Below the pieces are notes generated by a model, which made no database searches, had not been told where the DNA came from, and worked only from the letters and a program-made list of their open reading frames with translations. The position numbers and the translations under genes are program-made. Source: Flavobacterium frigidimaris (GTDB lineage Bacteria > Bacteroidota > Bacteroidia > Flavobacteriales > Flavobacteriaceae). From it: 64,000 bases of DNA. The DNA is taken from the NCBI GenBank assembly GCA_900129595.1, contig FQWG01000005.1, positions 62,001 to 126,000 of the forward strand. The letters run 5' to 3'. Of the stretch, positions 1 through 8,041 are shown piece after piece (the stretch's first letter is position 1; every line of letters starts with the position of its first letter).

Positions 1-1
1 C

Positions 2-481
2 GTAACTGAGAAAACCCCTATTTTCAGAAATATTCACATGAGTAATATTACGGGTTCGAATGTAAACAAAGCGGGGCAAATTTTAGGAATTACCGAAATG
101 CCAATTCAAAATGTTACTTTTTCCAATATTAATATGGACGGAAAAGAAGGTTTTACGGTAAGCACAGCAACAGATGTTGAATTTCATGATGTAAAAGTAA
201 ACGCGTCAATTGGCTCTTCTTTTAAAATATCCGATTCAAAAAACATTATTTTAGACAATGTAGGTTCATCAACACCAATCAAAGGAGTTCCGGTGATCAA
301 ACTTGATAATGTTTCGAATATGATGATCAATAATAATTTCCCGTTTAATGCAACTGACATTTTTATCGAAGCAAACGGAAAAGAAACTAAGAATGTTTTT
401 GTAAAAAATAATGTTTTTAACAACGTTACAACAGCCGTTAAAAAAGGAGCAGCCTTAGATAAAAAAGCAATTATAGAATAA
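2..481 (+). CDS. GH28 polygalacturonase-like, C-terminal fragment
   Basis: The frame is open from the left edge, so the start of the gene lies outside the window; the ATG at 38 is internal. The visible 159 residues are the last coils of a right-handed parallel beta-helix, with the TPIFRNIHMSNITGSN pattern and regular short strands ending in N-rich turns. This fits the C-terminal part of GH28 polygalacturonases or rhamnogalacturonases, which hydrolyse GalA linkages in pectin. The catalytic Asp residues would be upstream and cannot be checked. It is the first gene of a run of same-strand pectin-type enzymes. Another beta-helix carbohydrate-active family cannot be fully excluded. Confidence 0.75.
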   Translation, partial: VTEKTPIFRNIHMSNITGSNVNKAGQILGITEMPIQNVTFSNINMDGKEGFTVSTATDVEFHDVKVNASIGSSFKISDSKNIILDNVGSSTPIKGVPVIKLDNVSNMMINNNFPFNATDIFIEANGKETKNVFVKNNVFNNVTTAVKKGAALDKKAIIE

Positions 482-493
482 AATTGATGAGTC

Positions 494-526
494 AACTTTG
501 TCTAGGTTCAAAACTTTGACAAAGTT
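494..526. terminator. Short inverted repeat after GH28 gene
   Basis: AACTTTGTC (494-502) pairs with GACAAAGTT (518-526), 15 bp apart, just past the GH28 stop. There is only a short T-run, so it may be a weak terminator or an RNA-stabilising hairpin. The same CTTTGTC/GACAAAG core recurs in the hairpin at 15801. Confidence 0.35.
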
Positions 527-541
527 TAAAAGAAACACAAC

Positions 542-1459
542 ATGAAAAAAATAGTCATCATCATAACCTTTTTCGTTATTGCGATTAGTTATTCGCAGAA
601 AAAGAAAGACATTTATCTTTTTACATCGTTCAGGGAACCGGCAACAGAAGGTTTATATTTAGCCTACAGTGAAGACGGTTACAATTGGAAAGGTCTTGAA
701 GGATCGTTTTTGAAACCCGAAATTGGTGCCAGCAAAATAATGCGTGATCCATCGATTACAAAAGGCGCAGACGGAACCTACCATATGGTTTGGACAACGG
801 ACTGGAAAGGCGGAAACGGTTTTGGATACGCGAGTTCTAAAGATTTGATTCATTGGTCAAAACAGGAATACATTCCGGTGATGAAAAATGAACCGGAAGT
901 AATAAACGTTTGGGCACCGGAAATTTTCTATGATGATGTCAAAAAAGAATACATTATTATTTGGGCATCTACAATTCCATTCCGATTTGAAAAAGGAGTA
1001 GAAGAAGAAAAAAACAACCACAGAATGTATTATGTGACGACCAAAGATTTTAAAACTTTCTCAGATACAAAATTATACTACGAACCAGGCTTTAGCGTAA
1101 TCGATTGTGTGATTGTAAAAAAAGGCAAAAAAGATTATGTTTTGGTTTTGAAAGACAATACAAGGCCAATGCGCAATATAAAAGTAGCTTTTGGTAAATC
1201 ACCTTTAGGACCATTCAATAAAAGTTCAGAACCCCTGACAGAGTATTTATCAGAAGGGCCAACGGTGGTAAAAGTGGGTAAAAAATGGCTGTTGTATTAC
1301 GATAATTACGGCTCAAAAAATTATAAAGCTTTGAGTACCTCAGATTTTGTTCATTTTGAAGATGTTTCCTCAAAAATAAGCCTTCCCGAAGGACACAAAC
1401 ACGGAACGATCACCACAATCTCTGAACAAGTTTTAAAAGGATTAGTTGAAAAGAAATAG
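542..1459 (+). CDS. GH43-like glycoside hydrolase
   Basis: A 305-residue secreted protein with a signal peptide at about residues 1-19 (ending SYSQ). The rest looks like a single five-bladed beta-propeller of the GH43/GH32 type. RDPSI (Asp69) matches the catalytic base site, VIDCV (Asp188) the pKa-modulating Asp, and LSEGP (Glu238) the general acid. WAPEIFYD (124-131) is the conserved blade motif. GH43 enzymes release arabinose, xylose or galactose from side chains. With GH28 upstream and rhamnosidases downstream, a pectin side-chain arabinosidase or galactosidase is the best guess. The subfamily, and so the substrate, cannot be fixed by eye. Confidence 0.8.
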   Translation: MKKIVIIITFFVIAISYSQKKKDIYLFTSFREPATEGLYLAYSEDGYNWKGLEGSFLKPEIGASKIMRDPSITKGADGTYHMVWTTDWKGGNGFGYASSKDLIHWSKQEYIPVMKNEPEVINVWAPEIFYDDVKKEYIIIWASTIPFRFEKGVEEEKNNHRMYYVTTKDFKTFSDTKLYYEPGFSVIDCVIVKKGKKDYVLVLKDNTRPMRNIKVAFGKSPLGPFNKSSEPLTEYLSEGPTVVKVGKKWLLYYDNYGSKNYKALSTSDFVHFEDVSSKISLPEGHKHGTITTISEQVLKGLVEKK

Positions 1460-1472
1460 TTAGAAAATAAAA

Positions 1473-1531
1473 TTTCACGCAGATTTAAATTTATCTGCGA
1501 GAATCAGCCACAACTGTAGAATCTGCGTGAA
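1473..1531. repeat. Intergenic palindrome, TTCACGCAGATT type
   Basis: TTCACGCAGATT (1473-1484) is the reverse complement of AATCTGCGTGAA (1520-1531). It fills the gap between two enzyme genes and belongs to a family of CAGATT/CTGTGGC palindromes found at several other gaps in the window. Confidence 0.55.
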
Positions 1532-1548
1532 ACAAAAACATAAAAATA

Positions 1549-3414
1549 ATGATTGCTTTCCAAAACATAAAAACCAACCTCTTAACTACAGCCACAATTC
1601 TATTGATTGGTACCGCTGTACATGCACAAAACGACACCGTGCGTTATGTGGGTAAAACACTTTCAAATGTCGATTATCATCACGGTCAGTTAAGTCCGGC
1701 AATTGGAGTTCACGCTACACAAATTATGCGTGCAAGCCGCGAGCATCCTGAAAAAGCAGATGGTTTTGGCTGGACATACAATCATCAGCCAACGATGGCG
1801 TATTGGAATAATAGCTTTTATCTTCAATACCTTAGTGATCCTGCAGGAGAACATATTCCGCCAAGCCAGACATTCATCATGACTTCAAAAGATGGTGTGA
1901 GCTGGAAAATGCCAAAAGTAATTTTTCCTATTTACCACATTCCCGATGGATGGAAAAAAGAGGGAGTAGAAGGCGTTGCCAAAAACCTGGATGCCATTAT
2001 GCACCAAAGAATGGGTTTTTATACCTCAAAAGACAAACGACTTTTTGCTCTTGCATACTACGGAATTGCAATGGATGAAAAAGACGATCCGAATGACGGA
2101 AAAGGAATTGGACGTGTAATTCGTGAAATCAAAAAAGATGGAAGTTTTGGAGAAATTTATTTCATTAGATACAATAAATCATGGGACAAATCAAAATCAG
2201 CTTTTCCCTTTTATACACAGGCCAAAGACAAAGGTTTGAAAAAAGCCTGCGAAGAAATTCTTTCAGATCCTTTGATTTTACAACAATGGGTTGAAGAAGC
2301 GGACAGAGATGACGAATTAATTCCGTTAAAGAAACCGTATAAAGCCCTTAGCTCTTATCATTTGCCTAACGGAGATGTAGTGGGTTTATGGAAACATGCC
2401 TTAACTTCGATAAGCAAAGACGGCGGAAAATCCTGGGAATATATGCCGGTGCGTGCTCCCGGTTTTGTAAACAGCAATGCTAAAATCTGGGGACAAAAAA
2501 CATCAGACAATCGTTATGCGACGGTTTATAATCCGTCAGAATACCGTTGGCCGTTGGCAATTTCAACCAGTGATGATGGATTAAATTATAAGGATTTATT
2601 ATTGGTTCACGGCGAGATAAGCCCAATGCGTTATGGAGGAAACTACAAATCTGCAGGCCCACAATATGTAAGGGGAATTTCAGAAGGCGACGGAACTCCG
2701 CTAGACGGAAAACTTTGGGTTAGTTACAGCGTAAACAAAGAAGATATTTGGGTAGCGTCGATTCCTGTTCCGGTAGTTTCTAAAGTTACCGAAGATGTAA
2801 ATGATACGTTTAGCGAGCTTCCTGACGGGCAAGAATTAAAACTGTGGAATACCTATGATTTATCCTGGGCTTCAACCAAAATAGAAAAGAAAGCTGATGG
2901 TAAAAAATGGCTGACTTTAAGAGATCAGGATTATTTTGATTATTCCCGTGCAGAGCGTGTTATTCCGTTTTCCGAAAAAATGGAAGTAACTTTTACCGTT
3001 AAACCGGAACAAAACAATCATGGTCTGTTACAGATTGAATTTCAAAACAAACAAGGATCACCAGCTGTAAGACTGACTTTTGATTCAGATGGACAATTGA
3101 AAACAAAAACCGGAGCCCGTTTTAATACCATCGCAAAATACGAAGCCGGAAAAGAATACAAAGTAAACGTGAAACTGAATGTTAAAACACGTTCCTATAC
3201 CATAAAAGTAAACAACGAAAAAGAATCAACGAGAATTTTTTATGCTCCCGTAGATGGTTTTGAGCGTATTATGTTCCGCACAGGAGAACAAAGATATACG
3301 CCCAATCCGGACACAGCACCGGACACAGATGATTATGATGATCTGCCGCAAACCGGAAAATTAATTCCTGAAGCGGTATTTAATATTCAATCGTTGATTA
3401 CGAAGAAATTGTAA
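1549..3414 (+). CDS. BNR/sialidase-fold propeller with C-terminal beta-sandwich
   Basis: A 621-residue protein with a Sec signal (about residues 1-27, ending VHAQ). Residues about 30-410 contain repeated Asp-box-like turns (SKDGVSW, SKDGGKSW, STSDDGLNY), typical of the BNR/sialidase propeller fold. Residues about 425-600 look like a concanavalin-type beta-sandwich that could bind sugar or complete the active site. Proteins of this type in pectin loci are often named exo-sialidases, but sialic acid is unlikely here. An exo-acting glycosidase or lyase on pectin side chains is more plausible, as GH145 shows that such propellers can act on rhamnose-uronic acid linkages. I cannot assign a family. 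Confidence 0.6.
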   Translation: MIAFQNIKTNLLTTATILLIGTAVHAQNDTVRYVGKTLSNVDYHHGQLSPAIGVHATQIMRASREHPEKADGFGWTYNHQPTMAYWNNSFYLQYLSDPAGEHIPPSQTFIMTSKDGVSWKMPKVIFPIYHIPDGWKKEGVEGVAKNLDAIMHQRMGFYTSKDKRLFALAYYGIAMDEKDDPNDGKGIGRVIREIKKDGSFGEIYFIRYNKSWDKSKSAFPFYTQAKDKGLKKACEEILSDPLILQQWVEEADRDDELIPLKKPYKALSSYHLPNGDVVGLWKHALTSISKDGGKSWEYMPVRAPGFVNSNAKIWGQKTSDNRYATVYNPSEYRWPLAISTSDDGLNYKDLLLVHGEISPMRYGGNYKSAGPQYVRGISEGDGTPLDGKLWVSYSVNKEDIWVASIPVPVVSKVTEDVNDTFSELPDGQELKLWNTYDLSWASTKIEKKADGKKWLTLRDQDYFDYSRAERVIPFSEKMEVTFTVKPEQNNHGLLQIEFQNKQGSPAVRLTFDSDGQLKTKTGARFNTIAKYEAGKEYKVNVKLNVKTRSYTIKVNNEKESTRIFYAPVDGFERIMFRTGEQRYTPNPDTAPDTDDYDDLPQTGKLIPEAVFNIQSLITKKL

Positions 3415-3425
3415 AAAATTAAACA

Positions 3426-3485
3426 GCCACTAATTCACGAATTTTTATTTAAGTTATGATTAAAAATAATTCGTGAATTCGTGGC
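3426..3485. repeat. Intergenic palindrome, GCCAC...GTGGC
   Basis: GCCACTAATTCACGAATT at 3426 pairs with AATTCGTGAATTCGTGGC ending at 3485. The long imperfect hairpin lies between the BNR gene and the first GH78 gene. It belongs to the same palindrome family as the elements at 7882, 17192 and 37464. Confidence 0.6.
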
Positions 3486-3552
3486 GAAAAAGTAATCAGC
3501 ATAATCTGTTAAATCTTCGTGAAATAAGCATTTTGCAGACAAAAAAATAATA

Positions 3553-6303
3553 ATGAAGAACTTTAAAAATATAGTATTAGCTCTTGCTTTCTTTGTCACT
3601 TTTATCTCGAAAGGGCAAGTTTCCGCTGTGCATTTAACTACCGAAATGACCGTAAATCCTTTGGCAGTTACTGAAAATCAGCCGAGATTAAGCTGGCAAT
3701 TGGTTTCAAAAGAATTCAATTCATCCCAAATAGGCTATCAGATTTTGGTTGCATCTTCTGAAGAAAAACTAAAAATTGATGAAGGCGATATCTGGAACAG
3801 CGGAAGGGTAAATTCAAATAAAAATTTGCAGATCACTTATGGAGGGAGCCCGTTAAAAAACCAAGCCAAATACTTCTGGAAGGTCAAAGTATGGAATCAA
3901 TCAGGCAAGTTTTCTAAATGGAGTGAAACGGCATCTTTCAGAATTGCTCCTTTAGACTCAACTTTGAATCCGATCTGGATTGGAGCCATTACAAAAGCCA
4001 ACAGCCACTTACCGGAAGGAAGAAATTACCATACGGCAACTTTTAACAGGCAAAAAAAGGACGCAATAATTAATGCTTCAGATTCTTTGTCACGCAGAAG
4101 TATTATGCTTCGTAAGCCATTTACGGTTGCAAAAGAAATTAAAGAAGCAGTAGTTTATATTTCAGGTCTGGGACATTACGAATTAACGATTAACGGAAAG
4201 AAAATAGGCAATAGTGAGTTCGCTCCTTTATGGACAGATTATGACAAAACGGTTAACTATAACACGTATGAATTAAGCGCTAAAGAACTGAAAAACGGCG
4301 AAAATGTAATGGGTGTTCTTCTTGGAAACGGAATGTATAATACACTTGCTGAACGATATACTAAGTTTTTTGTAAGCTTTGGTCCGCCAACTTTATTTCT
4401 GAAAATGAAAGTCGTGTACAAAGACGGTTCAGAAGATTTTATAAAGTCCGATGAAACCTGGAAATACAGCAAAAGCCCCATTACATACAATAGTCTTTTT
4501 GGAGGAGAAGATTACAACGCCAACTTAGAACAGAAAGGCTGGAACGAAGCAGGATTCAATGATTCAGATTGGAAAAAAGTAGTGGTTCAGGAAGCACCAA
4601 AAGGAGTTTTAAGAGCGCAGACAGCACCGCCAATTACAATTCAGAAACAATATAATGTTGCTTCCGTAAAAGAACTGAAACCTAATTTTTATGTGTTTAA
4701 TATGGGACAAAATCTTTCGGGATTCACCACCATAAAAGTCAAAGGAAAAAAAGGTCAGACCGTTCGTGTCTGGGTGGGAGAAGGTTTAAATGATGACGGA
4801 ACAATAGGGCAGGGAAGATCCGGAAAACCCTATTATTATGATTATACTTTAAAAGGAGAAGGCATAGAAGAATGGCAGCCAAAATTCAGTTATTATGGAT
4901 TTCAATACGTTCAGATTGAGAATATCAATTACAAAAAAACGAAAAATGAAAATCTGCCAACCTTAGTAGATTTAAAATCAAATTTCATTTATAATTCAGC
5001 AGGAGAAGCGGGAACTTTTGAATCTTCGAATACCATTTTCAATAAAACACATGAACTGATCAACAACTCCATAAAGAGTAATTTTCAGAGTGTTTTTACA
5101 GATTGTCCGCAACGCGAGAAATTGGGTTGGTTAGAAGAAATTCATTTAAACGGTCCGGGATTAATGTTCAATTATAATCTCCAAAGTTACATTCCGTCGA
5201 CCATGCAAAACATCTCAGATTCACAGAGAGAAAATGGTTTAATTCCGAGTATCGTTCCTGAATATGTTATTTTTGGAGGTGATTTTACAGATTCTCCGGA
5301 GTGGGGCGTAACAGGAGTTATTTTGCCCTGGATGTATTATCAATATTACGGAGACCCTTCCTTAATAGAGAAATATTATCCTGTAATGAAGAAATATGTT
5401 GATTATTTAACGTCTAAATCGACCAATCATATTGTGTCACACGGATTAGGCGATTGGTACGATTACGGAACGCATGCTGCCGGATATTCTAAGAATAGTC
5501 CGATTGCACTTTCGGCAACTTCTCATTATTTCTATGGAGCAAGTTTGGTGGCAAAAGCAGCAAAATTGTTGCATAAAACAGATGATATTGCTAAGTATGA
5601 AACTTTGACTTCTGAAATAAAAAATGCTTTCAATAAAGAGTTTTTCAATCCCGAAACCAAACAGTACGGAACTAACAGTCAGTTTAGTAATGCTGTTCCG
5701 GTTTTTATGGATATCGTAGAACCGCAATACAAGGCTGCAGTAATGCAAAATCTATTAGCAGATATAAAAGCAAAAGGCGACCGACTGACAACGGGTGATG
5801 TTGGAAACCGTTATTTATTTCAGACTTTGGCTCAAAATGGCGAAAACGAAACGATGTATAAAATGAACAATCATTATGATGCTCCGGGCTATGGTTTTCA
5901 GATCAAATTTGGTTTAACCACTTTAACCGAGCAATGGGATCCAAGAAAAGGAAATTCGTGGAATCATTTTATGTTGGGACAAATCGAAGAATGGTTTTAT
6001 CAAAGTTTAGCCGGAATTATGGCAGATGATCAAAAACCGGGTTTCAAACACTTTTTTATTCAGCCTGAAATTGTAGGCGATATGACTTTTGTAAAAGCAA
6101 CGTACCAATCTATTTACGGAACTATTGCATCGGCATGGGAAAAGAAAGACGGAAAATTAATTCTAAAAGTTGAAATTCCTGTGAATACTACTGCAACAAT
6201 AAAATTACCGGTTTCAGTACAATCAGAAATAAAAATAAACGGAAAATTGGCAAAAGATTTAAATTTAGGATCAGGAAAATATACAATAGAATGTAAAATA
6301 TAA
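3553..6303 (+). CDS. GH78 alpha-L-rhamnosidase (first copy)
   Basis: A 916-residue secreted enzyme (signal about 1-21) that should remove terminal alpha-L-rhamnose by inversion. Order: N-terminal beta-sandwich (about 25-135), rhamnosidase N and concanavalin-like domains (about 175-480), (alpha/alpha)6 catalytic barrel (about 490-830) and C-terminal beta domain. DCPQREKLGW begins at Asp517, placing Glu522 at the acid position used by the Bacillus RhaB subgroup. Glu793 in LTEQW matches the catalytic base. The motif spacing differs from the second GH78 at 13008, so the two are different subgroups rather than a recent duplication and may cleave different linkages. Confidence 0.93.
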   Translation: MKNFKNIVLALAFFVTFISKGQVSAVHLTTEMTVNPLAVTENQPRLSWQLVSKEFNSSQIGYQILVASSEEKLKIDEGDIWNSGRVNSNKNLQITYGGSPLKNQAKYFWKVKVWNQSGKFSKWSETASFRIAPLDSTLNPIWIGAITKANSHLPEGRNYHTATFNRQKKDAIINASDSLSRRSIMLRKPFTVAKEIKEAVVYISGLGHYELTINGKKIGNSEFAPLWTDYDKTVNYNTYELSAKELKNGENVMGVLLGNGMYNTLAERYTKFFVSFGPPTLFLKMKVVYKDGSEDFIKSDETWKYSKSPITYNSLFGGEDYNANLEQKGWNEAGFNDSDWKKVVVQEAPKGVLRAQTAPPITIQKQYNVASVKELKPNFYVFNMGQNLSGFTTIKVKGKKGQTVRVWVGEGLNDDGTIGQGRSGKPYYYDYTLKGEGIEEWQPKFSYYGFQYVQIENINYKKTKNENLPTLVDLKSNFIYNSAGEAGTFESSNTIFNKTHELINNSIKSNFQSVFTDCPQREKLGWLEEIHLNGPGLMFNYNLQSYIPSTMQNISDSQRENGLIPSIVPEYVIFGGDFTDSPEWGVTGVILPWMYYQYYGDPSLIEKYYPVMKKYVDYLTSKSTNHIVSHGLGDWYDYGTHAAGYSKNSPIALSATSHYFYGASLVAKAAKLLHKTDDIAKYETLTSEIKNAFNKEFFNPETKQYGTNSQFSNAVPVFMDIVEPQYKAAVMQNLLADIKAKGDRLTTGDVGNRYLFQTLAQNGENETMYKMNNHYDAPGYGFQIKFGLTTLTEQWDPRKGNSWNHFMLGQIEEWFYQSLAGIMADDQKPGFKHFFIQPEIVGDMTFVKATYQSIYGTIASAWEKKDGKLILKVEIPVNTTATIKLPVSVQSEIKINGKLAKDLNLGSGKYTIECKI

Positions 6304-6412
6304 ATGGGCATACGGATTTTATATTTTAAATATAAAATGAAAAGTAATTCAAAAAAATAAGGAAAGAATAAAAAATCCGTGTTATCCGTGGGCCAATTTC
6401 AACAATAAGAAT

Positions 6413-7840
6413 ATGATGAATTTAACAAACATTAAATACACAATACTAGCCTCAATTTTTGCATTGACATGTTCAAATGCACAAGTTACTTCTGATGAAA
6501 ATTTCAGAAAACCTGTTTCGGAAACACTCAAAAAAATCGAAACGGTTTTTCATGTTACCATTAATGACGACAGAGGTTTGTTAAAAGGAAAAGAACTTGA
6601 TTATGCCGACTGGAGAATCGAACCGGGAAATCTTGCAGTTTCACTGACCAATATTCTGGCTCCGTTTGAATTGATGTATTTCAAACAACCGGACGGAACT
6701 TACATCATCAGAAAATATGAGAACCATAAAGTTTCTGTTGATAAAGGAAAAGAGCGTTTGGCCTATTTAACGACTTTATATTCGAATGTTGGCGAATGGG
6801 AAGCGCGTAAAAAAGAAATTAAAGCCTGTATGATAACATCTTTCGCATTGGACAAAGCACCGCCAATGCCCAAGTCAAAACCTATTTTGACTCCAAAAAG
6901 GATTTATAAAGATTACAGTATCGAAAATATTGGTTTAGAAATTCTGCCGGGTGTTTACGTAACGGGATCAATTTACAGACCTTATCCTTTCAATAAAAAA
7001 GCGCCAGTCATCTTAACGCCTGACGGGCATTTTGGAGATGGAAGATACAGAAAAGACGAACAATACCGTTGCGCTGTTATGGCAAAAATGGGCGCCATTG
7101 TAGTGAGTTATGATTTGTTTGCGTGGGGAGAATCATTGTTGCAATTTCCCGAAGAAACACACAGAAATAGTATTGCTTCAACTGTTCAGGTTTTAAGCGG
7201 AATCCGTTTATTAGATTATCTGGCAACGACTAAAAATGCTGATGTTTCAAAAGTAGGTGTTACCGGAGGTTCCGGTGGTGGATCACACACGATGTTTTTG
7301 GCCGCTTTAGACGATCGAATTACAGTTTCGGCTCCCGTTGTCATGGTTTCTTCGCATTTTTCAGGAGGCTGTCCTTGCGAAAGCGGACGCGGAATACATC
7401 TTTGTGGAAACGGAACCAATAATGCGGAAATCTCTGCAATGATGGCGCCAAAACCACAATTAATTGTTTCTGACGGAAAAGACTGGACGCTTGCAGTTCC
7501 GGAACTTGAATTTCCTTTTATCCAAAGAACGTACGAATTATACGGAAAGAAAGATCTGGTAGAAAATGCTCATTTTGCTAAAGAAGGACACGATTTTGGA
7601 GTTTCAAAACGTATGGCTTTGTATCCCTTTATGGCAAAATATTTAGGTTTGGATTTAAATAAAGTAAAAAACGCAAAAGGCGAAATAGATGAATCGACTT
7701 GTGTAATTGAACCCTATGATAAATTATATGTTTTTGGTAATAAAGCTGAAAATCTGCCTAAAAATGCTTTAAAAGACATCAATAAATTATATGATATGTT
7801 CGGAGAGAAAAATAACAAGATTTATGAAGTTAAGAAGTAA
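6413..7840 (+). CDS. Secreted alpha/beta-hydrolase esterase with STN-like N-terminus
   Basis: A 475-residue protein with a signal peptide (about 1-23). Residues about 28-105 resemble an STN (secretin/TonB short N-terminal) domain: a helix starting VSETLKKIETVF, then LLKGKELDY and a closing YIIRKY strand. Residues about 150-450 are an alpha/beta-hydrolase of the acetyl-xylan-esterase-like class. Candidate triad: Ser287 in TGGSGGGSH, Asp354 in SDGKDW, His393 in GHDFG. A Cys cluster (CPCESGRGIHLC) lies near the active site. Placement among GH28/GH78/GH95 genes suggests removal of acetyl or methyl esters from pectin; some RG-II esterases (CE19 type) are similar in plan. The exact ester is not determined. 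ATG codons at 6413 and 6416 are equally possible starts. Confidence 0.75.
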   Translation: MMNLTNIKYTILASIFALTCSNAQVTSDENFRKPVSETLKKIETVFHVTINDDRGLLKGKELDYADWRIEPGNLAVSLTNILAPFELMYFKQPDGTYIIRKYENHKVSVDKGKERLAYLTTLYSNVGEWEARKKEIKACMITSFALDKAPPMPKSKPILTPKRIYKDYSIENIGLEILPGVYVTGSIYRPYPFNKKAPVILTPDGHFGDGRYRKDEQYRCAVMAKMGAIVVSYDLFAWGESLLQFPEETHRNSIASTVQVLSGIRLLDYLATTKNADVSKVGVTGGSGGGSHTMFLAALDDRITVSAPVVMVSSHFSGGCPCESGRGIHLCGNGTNNAEISAMMAPKPQLIVSDGKDWTLAVPELEFPFIQRTYELYGKKDLVENAHFAKEGHDFGVSKRMALYPFMAKYLGLDLNKVKNAKGEIDESTCVIEPYDKLYVFGNKAENLPKNALKDINKLYDMFGEKNNKIYEVKK

Positions 7841-7881
7841 GATGTAAAAAAAATAGCCACGAATTCACGAATTAAATTTCT

Positions 7882-7961
7882 GCCACAGATTAAAACATTA
7901 GAGTGACTTTTTTACGCAGATTTGGCAGATTTTAATCAATGAAAATTCTTTAATCTGTGGC
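7882..7961. repeat. Intergenic palindrome, GCCACAGATTAAA...TTTAATCTGTGGC
   Basis: The ends are near-perfect inverted copies, with internal CAGATT units between. Closely related elements sit at 17192-17314 and 37464-37541. The family is confined to gaps between genes, so it is probably a dispersed extragenic palindrome, possibly doubling as a processing or termination hairpin. Confidence 0.65.
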
Positions 7962-8041
7962 TAAATAAATTAGAGAAATTGTAATAAAAATAAAGCAAGA
8001 ATTAGCGCCATTCGAGTAATTCTTGCCGAAAAAAAAATAAT

